NCBI GenBank assembly: GCA_022844485.1
Contig: JALHLQ010000014.1
Coordinates: 38,383-102,382, forward strand
Direction of reading: 5' to 3'
Origin: Xanthobacteraceae bacterium
GTDB lineage: Bacteria; Pseudomonadota; Alphaproteobacteria; Rhizobiales; Xanthobacteraceae
DNA: 64,000 nt
This document shows, piece by piece, positions 1-6,474 of this stretch. A program made the position numbers and the translations under genes. The notes under the pieces were generated by a model. That model did not search any database. It was given only the letters and a program-made list of their open reading frames with translations, and was not told the DNA's origin. How positions within the stretch are numbered: position 1 is the stretch's first letter; each line of letters starts with the position of its first letter.

Positions 1-1
1 C

Positions 2-397
2 GAGGCGCTGGCGGGCGACGGGCACTGCTATTTCTCCTTCGCGCAGTGGCCGCCGGCGCAGGCGCTCGACTTGCAGCGGGCCTTCGTCGAACTGGGCTTC
101 GCCGCGCAGGCGGCGCGGCCGGGCTTCAACCGCTATCCGGGCGCCACCGTGCTCGGCAATACCGGCCAGCTCATCGAACTCGCGCATGTTGGCCAAACGG
201 CCGAAGCCGCCGAATGGACCGGGCCGCTCTATACCGCCGAGATCAATCCGCGCGTGCGCACTTATGTGTGCGCCGATTGCGGCACCTCGACGACCTTGGG
301 CAAGAACGGCGAGCCCGACACCATCGAGGCGCTGAAGGCCGCCGGCTGCCGTTCCTGCGGCGGACACACCTTCCGCCGCCAGGCCGGCGTGCGCTAG
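2..397 (+). CDS. C-terminal part of an uncharacterised protein with zinc-ribbon tail
   Basis: The frame is open from the window edge, so the N-terminus is missing; 131 codons are visible, ending in TAG. The last third has two CxxC pairs (CADC and CRSC) separated by 22 residues, the pattern of a zinc ribbon. The part before it shows no motif I recognise. It runs in the same direction as the acetyltransferase gene downstream and has the base composition of the chromosomal flank. Metal binding is an inference from the cysteine spacing; the function is unknown. Confidence 0.6.
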   Translation, partial: EALAGDGHCYFSFAQWPPAQALDLQRAFVELGFAAQAARPGFNRYPGATVLGNTGQLIELAHVGQTAEAAEWTGPLYTAEINPRVRTYVCADCGTSTTLGKNGEPDTIEALKAAGCRSCGGHTFRRQAGVR

Positions 398-465
398 TGG
401 TCCGATTCTAGCAACCGCTTGCGATCCGCGCGGCGGGACGCTATCGCCTGCACATGGAGAAAAGC

Positions 466-936
466 ATGAACGACAAGCCGCGCGCCCGCCTGCGCCGCCT
501 CGAGGAAAGGGACATCGAGACCGTCGCCGGCTTCGAGCGCGAGATCGCCAAGATTTCCTTCCCGGACGATCCGATCACCGACCTCGGCTTCTACATGAAC
601 AAGGTCGAGAAGCTGCTGCACGACGATAACGCGGCCTGCTTCGTCGCCGAGGACGACACCGGCGTGGTCGGCTGGGCCAACGTCAGCCAGCGGCGCAATT
701 TCATCACCAAGGAGCGCTACGCCGACTTCCACAGCATCTATGTCAGCCCGACGCAGCGCGGCGGCGGCGTGGTGTCGATGCTGGTCGAGGCGGTGTTCGA
801 CTATTGCCGCGAGAAGAAGTACGGCCATGTCGTGTTCCGCACGCGCGCGACCAACGAGCCGATGAAAAAGGTGCTGGCGCGCGTCGGCTTCGTGCCGACG
901 CAGATCTACTACGAGAAGCATTTCGATAAGGGCTAA
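466..936 (+). CDS. GNAT-family N-acetyltransferase
   Basis: A 156-residue protein with the GNAT fold pattern: an N-terminal strand and helix, a central strand with VVGWANVS, then the acetyl-CoA loop IYVSPTQRGGGVVSML, which corresponds to the Q/RxxGxG/A motif (here QRGGGV), and a C-terminal strand near VVFRTRATNEPMKKVLARVGF. The substrate cannot be predicted. An ATG 12 bases upstream is in frame, but GGAGAA sits at the right distance only for the ATG at 466, so I chose that start. It probably acts alone; nothing around it forms a pathway. Confidence 0.85.
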   Translation: MNDKPRARLRRLEERDIETVAGFEREIAKISFPDDPITDLGFYMNKVEKLLHDDNAACFVAEDDTGVVGWANVSQRRNFITKERYADFHSIYVSPTQRGGGVVSMLVEAVFDYCREKKYGHVVFRTRATNEPMKKVLARVGFVPTQIYYEKHFDKG

Positions 937-957
937 CGCGCCGCCCACCCTCCGCTC

Positions 958-1036
958 ATTCCCGCGAAAGCGGGAATCCAGGGGCAGTTGCAGGGTTAGC
1001 ATTTCTTCCGCGCTGGGTCCCCGCTTGCGCGGGGAC
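958..1036. repeat. Two intergenic palindromes
   Basis: Two separate hairpins lie between the convergent acetyltransferase and rsmJ genes. The first (958-977) is ATTCCCGC-GAAA-GCGGGAAT; the second (1017-1036) is GTCCCCGC-TTGC-GCGGGGAC. Both resemble the short palindromic repeats scattered between genes in alphaproteobacterial chromosomes, and they may double as terminators for the two convergent genes, although neither has a T-run. Confidence 0.6.
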
Positions 1037-1054
1037 GAACGGTTGAGCTGATCA

Positions 1055-1690
1055 CTAGCGCCGCGTCATGAAGACGTCGTAGCGCACCGTCTTGCCCAGG
1101 AACTGGTGCGACGGCTTCGGCAGGCCCGCAAGCGGAGCCGCGCGCAGCGGCCATTTCAGCACGACGCGATCGCGCGCGGCGGCGAGCGCCGCCTGCATCA
1201 GTTCGAGCGAGTCCGCATCCGGGCCGACCAGATCGCGCAACAGGCGCATCTCCTGCTTGACCAGCGCGGCGCTGCCACGCGCCGGATGCATCGGGTCGAC
1301 GAGGATCACGTCGGCCTGCATCTCGCGCAGCAGCTCGCGCGCGTCGCCGTGAATGAGCGTCATGCGCGCGACGATGGCCGCAAGCTCCGCACCGGCCGCG
1401 GCGGCTTTCGCCAGGCCTTCGCGCAACAGCGCATGCACCTGCGGCGCGCGCTCGATCAACGTGACAGGCGCGCCCAACGACGCCAGCAGAAAGGCGTCGC
1501 GGCCGAGCCCGGCGGTGGCGTCGATGACGCTCGGGATATGGCCCTTGCCGAAGCCCGCCGCCTTGGCGAGCGCCGAGCCGCGCGCGCCGCCGTGGCGCAT
1601 CCGGTAGCCCATGGCGCCGCCGACGAAGTCGATGGCAATCGCCGGTGCGTCGCGGGCTTTCTTGCGCGGTTTGGCGCGGTCTAGCGGCAT
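1055..1690 (-). CDS. rsmJ: 16S rRNA m2G1516 methyltransferase RsmJ
   Basis: A 211-residue class I SAM-dependent methyltransferase. The N-terminal block (IDFVGGAMGYRMRHGGARGS), the SAM-binding loop DATAGLGRDAFLLAS, the acidic motif after it (LIERAP), the catalytic-region DPMHPARGSAALVK and the C-terminal KWPLRAAPLAG follow the RsmJ family in order. In that family the enzyme methylates guanine 1516 of 16S rRNA in the small ribosomal subunit. The frame can be opened upstream to 1738, but those extra codons read through a tRNA fragment (1705-1733), so the ATG at 1690 is preferred. The gene is slightly shorter than the enterobacterial protein and otherwise looks intact. Confidence 0.85.
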   Translation of the reverse strand: MPLDRAKPRKKARDAPAIAIDFVGGAMGYRMRHGGARGSALAKAAGFGKGHIPSVIDATAGLGRDAFLLASLGAPVTLIERAPQVHALLREGLAKAAAAGAELAAIVARMTLIHGDARELLREMQADVILVDPMHPARGSAALVKQEMRLLRDLVGPDADSLELMQAALAAARDRVVLKWPLRAAPLAGLPKPSHQFLGKTVRYDVFMTRR

Positions 1691-1704
1691 GGGACGATGA
1701 TTGA

Positions 1705-1733
1705 AGCGGGCGAAGGGAAGCGAACCCTCGTAT
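1705..1733 (-). repeat. Displaced 3' end of tRNA-Gly(CCC), possible old attachment site
   Basis: These 29 bases match the 3' end of the intact tRNA-Gly at 3405-3433 (discriminator base, acceptor strand, T-arm, start of the variable region) with a single mismatch at 1720. No 5' half or anticodon arm follows, so it is not a gene. A 3'-end fragment downstream of an intact tRNA on the same strand is what integration into a tRNA 3' end leaves behind. The 1.7 kb between the two copies has no integrase. Confidence 0.7.
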
Positions 1734-1855
1734 ACCACGCTTGCGCCAGGCTTGGGCTCGACCGTGCCGTAATGGGGGGCAATTGCCGCCGCACGAGGGA
1801 CACCGTAGACTTAATCCCTACAGTGCCGCACCATTTCCATCCGGGGATAGAACTC

Positions 1856-2452
1856 GTGTTGATACGCCAAGTTGCGACCTTGGCTGCAATCGCCGCCCTG
1901 CTCGGTCCCGTCAGTCTCGCGCAAGCCCAGTCCGACAACGAGCGGGAAGAGATGCTGCGCGGCGGCGCGACCAAGAAGGGCATCTACAACATCTTTGGCT
2001 TGGACGGGACCGGCCTCGGCCGCACCAGCGTGCGATATGATAGTAAGTATGCGCCAGGCACCATCGTCATCAACACGGCAGAGCGGCGGCTTTATCTCGT
2101 GCAAGGCGGCGGCTCGGCGCTACGCTACGGCGTCGGTGTCGGCCGGGACGGTTTCCGGTGGAAGGGCACGCACAAGATCACCGCGAAAAAAGAAGCTCCA
2201 GATTGGACGGCGCCACCGGAGATGATCGCGCGGCAAAGGGATGTGCCGAGGCACATGAAGGGCGGCGATCCGGAAAATCCGCTCGGCACGCACGCGATGT
2301 ATCTCGGCAGTACGCTCTACCGGATCCACGGCTCGAACGATCCGGATTCGGTCGGCGAGGCGGAATCATCCGGCTGCTTCCGGATGAGGAACGAAGACGT
2401 CGCAGATCTCTATAAGCGGGTGCCGGTCGGCACAACCGTCGTGGTGCAGTAA
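1856..2452 (+). CDS. Secreted L,D-transpeptidase (YkuD family)
   Basis: A 198-residue protein: an N-terminal hydrophobic signal segment (ending near AQAQ), a linker with ATKKGIYNIFGLDGTG, then a YkuD domain starting near TIVINTAERRLYLV. The catalytic signature is complete: HGSN, then SSGCFRM with the nucleophilic cysteine. These enzymes make 3-3 crosslinks in peptidoglycan or attach proteins to it in the periplasm. I chose the GTG at 1856 because GGGGAT lies seven bases upstream and it places the signal peptide at the very start; longer in-frame versions read through tRNA-fragment sequence. It lies in the segment between the tRNA fragment and the intact tRNA, so it may be cargo of an older insertion. 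Confidence 0.85.
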   Translation: MLIRQVATLAAIAALLGPVSLAQAQSDNEREEMLRGGATKKGIYNIFGLDGTGLGRTSVRYDSKYAPGTIVINTAERRLYLVQGGGSALRYGVGVGRDGFRWKGTHKITAKKEAPDWTAPPEMIARQRDVPRHMKGGDPENPLGTHAMYLGSTLYRIHGSNDPDSVGEAESSGCFRMRNEDVADLYKRVPVGTTVVVQ

Positions 2453-2619
2453 AAGGCCGCCACATTGCTCGGCATCATTACGCCGACTTCGATCCTGCTG
2501 CGCGCCACCGACCTGATCGAACAGGCATCATTGTTTGCTGACCGCCTTTGAGGGAATTGGAGCGGGGGTGCACTTAGCGCGCTTTGGCACTCACGTTCGA
2601 GATGTGGTGAGATGCGATG

Positions 2620-3165
2620 TTATTTGGCGTTCGCGAGTCTCACAATCGCATCCCGAACGTCGAACATGCCAAAGATAAACAGTGCGAGAGATAGGAGCCC
2701 GGCAACGACAGCCAGGATATGAAAGAACCCTTTGAGGCGCGCCCATCGGCCGGTGCTGGGTTCGTTTGGGCGAACGTAGGGATGTTCCCAATGCTTCGTC
2801 ATGGACGCGGCATGGCCGACCGTTGCGTAGTTCGTGAAGTAAGAAAGTGCGAGACCCGCCACGGCAAACGCGACACCGTAGGCAAACAACATCAAACTGC
2901 CAGCAACATCGGCAAGCTGAGACACTCTTATGCGGTTTTGAGAGACCATTCCACCGATAAAGGCTAACACTGAAACAGCCGCGCCGCCGTTGATGAGAAG
3001 CGCGGCCCGAAGGGCAGCGTCACCGCTTTTGACGGTCGCTTCGTTTAACTTGTCGGTGAACTGACTATTCTGGTCGTGAGCGCGGTGGGCGTCTTCACGC
3101 CCCAGCTCATGAACCCACTTTTGGTGGTCGTAGGGCGGTTCGGCGGATGTCTGCTCGTTGCTCAC
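2620..3165 (-). CDS. Small three-helix membrane protein of unknown function
   Basis: 181 residues beginning with GTG, chosen because AGGAGG sits eight bases upstream. The first 50 residues are polar and rich in His, Asp and Gln. Three hydrophobic stretches follow (about residues 53-72, 85-112 and 145-165), so it is an inner-membrane protein. The segment between the second and third helices contains ASMTKHWEHPYV. I do not recognise the family. Its base composition is less GC-rich than the chromosomal genes and it sits in the segment bounded by the tRNA fragment and the intact tRNA, so acquisition by transfer is plausible. Confidence 0.7.
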   Translation of the reverse strand: MSNEQTSAEPPYDHQKWVHELGREDAHRAHDQNSQFTDKLNEATVKSGDAALRAALLINGGAAVSVLAFIGGMVSQNRIRVSQLADVAGSLMLFAYGVAFAVAGLALSYFTNYATVGHAASMTKHWEHPYVRPNEPSTGRWARLKGFFHILAVVAGLLSLALFIFGMFDVRDAIVRLANAK

Positions 3166-3401
3166 TAGCTTTCCTCCTTAATACCGAACTTGGTCTTCCG
3201 TTCGTCACTGTTGCCTTATGAGCAGGTCCTTCGCTGCACTATATTCCGCTCGGAACAGATTTCTGGACCCCTTGGCACTCCCATACCCCGCTCAGGTGCG
3301 CCGCAAGGACGAGCTTCTCTCAACAAGACGTTAAACGGGTTCGAATTTGGCTGTTCTCAACGAGGTGCGCTGTGCGTGCGTCTTTGACAATGCGTGAAAA
3401 A

Positions 3402-3475
3402 TGGAGCGGGCGAAGGGAATCGAACCCTCGTATGCAGCTTGGGAAGCTGCCGTTCTACCATTGAACTACGCCCGC
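3402..3475 (-). tRNA. tRNA-Gly (CCC anticodon)
   Basis: Read on the minus strand: a seven-base acceptor stem GCGGGCG/CGCCCGC, a four-pair D stem GTTC/GAAC, an anticodon stem GCAGC/GCTGC with loop TTCCCAA (anticodon CCC), a T stem with loop TTCGATT, discriminator T and an encoded CCA. The 5' half (3439-3475) is the left copy of the island's 37-bp end repeat, so the gene is a chimera: its 3' half is chromosomal, while its upstream promoter region comes from the island. Confidence 0.95.
3439..3475. repeat. attL: left 37-bp core repeat
   Basis: Identical over 37 bases to 44542-44578. It spans the anticodon loop, half of the anticodon stem, the D arm and the 5' acceptor strand of tRNA-Gly(CCC). 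The bases just outside differ (c versus a on the left, a versus g on the right), which fixes the repeat limits. Confidence 0.95.
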
Positions 3476-3802
3476 ATACGCACGTTTTCCGATTTTTGGC
3501 TCCGATTTGGCTCCGCTTTCGATTTTGAAAGTGGAAGTTGAATATACGAAATTATCCTTTAACATTTCAACCGCCCAACTCTGCTGCGGCTGTCTCTGGA
3601 CATCGAAGTACGGCGATACGTCGCGCTTCGATAAGCGGGTTCTTATGCAGTCACGCTCCACCACACGGCCGAATGTAACCGGTTTCAGGTAACGCCTTGG
3701 TGGGTATCGGCATCTCCAAACCAAGACATCAGCGTCGCAACTCACCTTCGACGATACTCTACCATCTCCGCAAAGGTTGCCTGTTGTTACCTACCGAAGG
3801 CT
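3476..3802. other. Island left-end non-coding region with repeats near attL
   Basis: No convincing gene. It holds a tandem pair of the sequence TTTGGCTCC at 3493-3515, the same motif pair as near the other island end (44376-44399); these are candidate arm-type integrase binding sites. A promoter-like sequence facing the tRNA lies at 3541-3570. From 3571 to 3802 I see only short imperfect hairpins. Confidence 0.6.
3541..3570 (-). promoter_or_regulatory. Candidate promoter facing tRNA-Gly, supplied by the island
   Basis: On the minus strand TTGAAA (3565-3570) is followed after 18 bases by TATATT (3541-3546), a good sigma-70 match about 65 bases upstream of the tRNA 5' end. The sequence is island DNA, so if active it transcribes the host tRNA in the integrated state and would read across attP toward int in a circular form. 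Confidence 0.45.
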
Positions 3803-4936
3803 TCAAGTAAAATCCTTTAGCAGGCGCTTGAACTGATCCACATAGCGGTCATATCCGTTCTCTTCGCTTATCCGAAGTGCGTCACGAATCTTTTTAGCCG
3901 CATCCGTCGCATCTGCACCTTGGCGGTCGGCCGCGATGATTTCAGCTTCACTCCTGACAAGCTGCACGTGGCGCAGAAGCGAGCCTCCCTCGCTATCCTT
4001 GGAAGATCGGCGCGCATTCCAGGCGCGCTCGATGATCTCGTGTCCGCGTTCCGGGTCGAGATTTGACCAACCCCGAGCCAAGCCTTCAAGTACAAACGCC
4101 TCTTCACCGCTTCCGATTTTCCCGCTGGTAGCGTCAAGGAGGCGCTGAATCAAGCACTCTATTCGCTCCAAAGCCTCCCTGTTCTTCACTTTCCCGGCGT
4201 TGATTGCCGTAGCGCGCAAGACCTCGGGCTGCCACGCAAATGGTATCGCATCCTGATGCTCAATCAATTTCATGCTCTGGCCGAAGGCTTCATCGACTTC
4301 ACCGCTCACATAGGTGGCCCCTTCCGTCGCGAGTTGTGCATAAAAATGCGTAACTTCGTTCGCGCACGCATCCTCGACAATCCGCAAGCGAGCAAGAACG
4401 TCGGCAACGGCACCGCGCTTCACATCTGCACGCGAGAGAAAGTCCAGCCCTGCCTTGCATTGCTCAACAAGCAACTCCGCAAGGCGGGCAAGCACGTGAA
4501 AATGAGTTGGTGACCACGCAAGTTCCCTGATCCGGTCGAAGATATGTCCGGCATCCCGTTCACAAAGGGTCATCGCGATGCGCGGTTGGCCGGATCTGCG
4601 CATCTGGCGCGCAAACGCGATACTTTGATCCACGAACTCCACGAGCTCGGCGGGGCGTTGACCACGCAACATAAATGCAGGTGGAACGGCGTCAGCCTCG
4701 CGCTTCCAGGCAAAATACAGCGGCTCGAATTCCTTGTCGTTCAGGGCTAGCGCCTTGCTGATCGCGTGCAGCTGCCCGAGTGTTGGAAACAGTGATCCAT
4801 TTTCCCACTTGCTTATGTAGGAATCTGGAACGCCGATATCGTTTGCGAGCGCAACCTGCAGGCGACCGTGCGCCTTGCGGACACTTCTCAACGCGTCGCC
4901 GAACTTGCCCTTAAAATCGACTTGCCCGCCAGACAT
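3803..4936 (-). CDS. XRE-type helix-turn-helix protein with helical repeat C-terminus
   Basis: 377 residues. Residues about 10-66 form an XRE/Cro-type DNA-binding domain (GDALRSVRKAHGRLQVALA, then PDSYISKWENGSLFPTL). The remaining 300 residues are almost entirely alpha-helical with paired helices like TPR or similar repeats and no enzyme motif. It is the last gene of a leftward four-gene operon, 11 bases after the HD-family gene. By analogy to other XRE-plus-helical-repeat proteins it may sense a ligand or peptide and regulate the operon, but nothing in the sequence proves this. An effector role in a defence system is the alternative. The Shine-Dalgarno (GAAG) is weak. Confidence 0.7.
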   Translation of the reverse strand: MSGGQVDFKGKFGDALRSVRKAHGRLQVALANDIGVPDSYISKWENGSLFPTLGQLHAISKALALNDKEFEPLYFAWKREADAVPPAFMLRGQRPAELVEFVDQSIAFARQMRRSGQPRIAMTLCERDAGHIFDRIRELAWSPTHFHVLARLAELLVEQCKAGLDFLSRADVKRGAVADVLARLRIVEDACANEVTHFYAQLATEGATYVSGEVDEAFGQSMKLIEHQDAIPFAWQPEVLRATAINAGKVKNREALERIECLIQRLLDATSGKIGSGEEAFVLEGLARGWSNLDPERGHEIIERAWNARRSSKDSEGGSLLRHVQLVRSEAEIIAADRQGADATDAAKKIRDALRISEENGYDRYVDQFKRLLKDFT

Positions 4937-4947
4937 GACTTCGTGTG

Positions 4948-5964
4948 CTACTGCACCCTCCGCACCAAGCGCCCGTCGGCGCTAATTTTCACGATGTTAG
5001 TCCATACAGTCGCCATGTCCGGCCTGAGGTGCGACAACGGCACGACTTTGCCTGCGGCTAGAACCGGCGGATCAATCGTCCGTCCCTTGCTGTAGACTCG
5101 CCTTTCCCCAAGCGCTTCGTCTGCCACCACCTCTTTGATCGAGAGCAGCGTCTTAAGCCTGATGCGCAATGCTTCGTGCGCGGTGAGCTTGTCCAGTATG
5201 GCTGAGTCGACCCCGACAAGATCATCCCGGCTCACTACTCCATCGCGCATGGCGTCCCTGATGATGCTCGCGAACTCGTCATGCACGTAGAGTTCGAGTG
5301 GATTCATGAAGAGCTGCTCGACGAGGTAAGAATACCATCCGACAAAACGCTCAGCCATATCTTGACGCATGCACACTACCACGCCGTCGAAGACGGATAG
5401 TGCACCAACGAAATCGCGCGCGTCGAGCGCCTTAATGTGCCCGAAACGCACCAAGTCTCTGAGCGTATAATCGATGCGATCTGCGCAGAGCGCCGGCGCG
5501 GGGGCATCCACAATCTTCAGGTTTCCGGGTTCAAAAAGAAGCTCCCATGCCAGACGGTGTTCACGCAAGATTTCCGGCAAGTCCGAGTCTTGGACGACCG
5601 ACCTGAATATGCTCTCGTGAAATTGCTCTTTCCTGTCTCGGAACACGTAGTCGACTGTGTGCGAAAATGCAGTATGCGAGACATCCTGCAACAGCCCAGC
5701 AGCTTGCTCCATAACGGACCCGCCGAGCGCCCGCGTCAACAACATCACCCCGACGCTATGTTCGAAGCGGCTAACGGACCGGCCCTGCCGAACCAGCGAG
5801 CTAGCGCCCGCCTGGCTCACATAGCGTAACCGGTTCACGGCGCGTGATGACAGGAGGTCGAGCAACAATGGCTCTTTGACTTCCTGTGGACCGTATACAT
5901 CGTCACTGATGCTGGTGGGTCTGGCGCTCATTCCCTCTCTCGTTACCGCTACCTGGGTTTGCAT
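4948..5964 (-). CDS. HD-superfamily phosphohydrolase-like protein with altered HD motif
   Basis: 338 residues resembling the dNTP triphosphohydrolase/SAMHD1-like branch of the HD superfamily (COG1078 type). The order of motifs is conserved: RLRYVSQAG, then RFEHSVGVMLL with the first metal-ligand His, then LLQDVSHTAFSH, then CADRIDYTLRDL with the last Asp. In the family the second motif reads HD; here the codon is CAG, giving Gln-Asp, so one metal ligand is missing. It may be inactive, have altered metal use, or act as a nucleotide sensor. Its ATG follows the Nudix stop TAA directly (TAAATG), so the two genes are probably translationally coupled. Confidence 0.75.
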   Translation of the reverse strand: MQTQVAVTREGMSARPTSISDDVYGPQEVKEPLLLDLLSSRAVNRLRYVSQAGASSLVRQGRSVSRFEHSVGVMLLTRALGGSVMEQAAGLLQDVSHTAFSHTVDYVFRDRKEQFHESIFRSVVQDSDLPEILREHRLAWELLFEPGNLKIVDAPAPALCADRIDYTLRDLVRFGHIKALDARDFVGALSVFDGVVVCMRQDMAERFVGWYSYLVEQLFMNPLELYVHDEFASIIRDAMRDGVVSRDDLVGVDSAILDKLTAHEALRIRLKTLLSIKEVVADEALGERRVYSKGRTIDPPVLAAGKVVPLSHLRPDMATVWTNIVKISADGRLVRRVQ

Positions 5965-6459
5965 TTAAATCTCTACGAATTCGTCCGGCGCTGCATTCCT
6001 GCCCGCGCGTTGGAGAAGCGGTCCTATCCACTTGATGTTTTCGATCATCGGCGTGCAATGCGCGAGATCGTTCACGCGCACCCACCGGAATTCCGAGTAT
6101 TCATCGCTCAGAACGATCTCTCCCTGGACGTGCTCGGCATAGAAGTGTGGTAGGATCATTCGGTTGCCGTCTTTTTTTGTGAAGAGGACATCGACACTAT
6201 GGTGCGGCAGCAGCCGCACTACGAAGGCCGAGCCGACCTCTTCATTCTTTTCGCGGCGAATGCCATCGACGATGGTGGCATCCTTGTGCTCCATCTTGCC
6301 GCCGATGAACGAGAACACGCCATCGTAGTCGAGCTCGCCCTTCCGCCGGCACAGCAGAAGCTCCGACCGCGTCGCGCTAAACACCGCGAGTTTGGGGCAA
6401 TATTGGAAAAACATTTCATTCATGGGTCGTGCGGTTCTTGCATCCGTAAAACGGGCCAT
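5965..6459 (-). CDS. Nudix hydrolase
   Basis: 164 residues with a Nudix box near residues 53-76: GGKMEH, then RREKNEEVGS. The catalytic REKNEE core is intact, but the usual Glu between the glycine and the arginine is not present at its normal place (Asp60) and the spacing is one residue long, so the box is near-canonical rather than perfect. Nudix enzymes hydrolyse nucleoside diphosphates linked to another group, including damaged dNTPs. It sits between a ribonucleotide reductase-like gene (15 bases upstream) and the HD-family gene (no gap), so nucleotides are the likely substrate class. GTGAGAA lies directly before the ATG. Confidence 0.8.
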   Translation of the reverse strand: MARFTDARTARPMNEMFFQYCPKLAVFSATRSELLLCRRKGELDYDGVFSFIGGKMEHKDATIVDGIRREKNEEVGSAFVVRLLPHHSVDVLFTKKDGNRMILPHFYAEHVQGEIVLSDEYSEFRWVRVNDLAHCTPMIENIKWIGPLLQRAGRNAAPDEFVEI

Positions 6460-6474
6460 TTCTCACATAGAATA

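Noticed and set aside
2454..2551. Short open stretch after the L,D-transpeptidase that reads like the end of a protein (LLGIITPTSILLRATDLIEQ)
   Set aside because: Too short, with no start and no family; could be decayed DNA of the older insertion, but not supported.
2556..2565. Another match to the tRNA-Gly 3' end (TGGAGCGGG)
   Set aside because: Only nine bases, without the T-arm, so chance is likely.
3455..3745. A 96-codon open frame on the minus strand at the left island end
   Set aside because: It runs into the tRNA gene, has no ribosome site and no coding pattern; probably chance.
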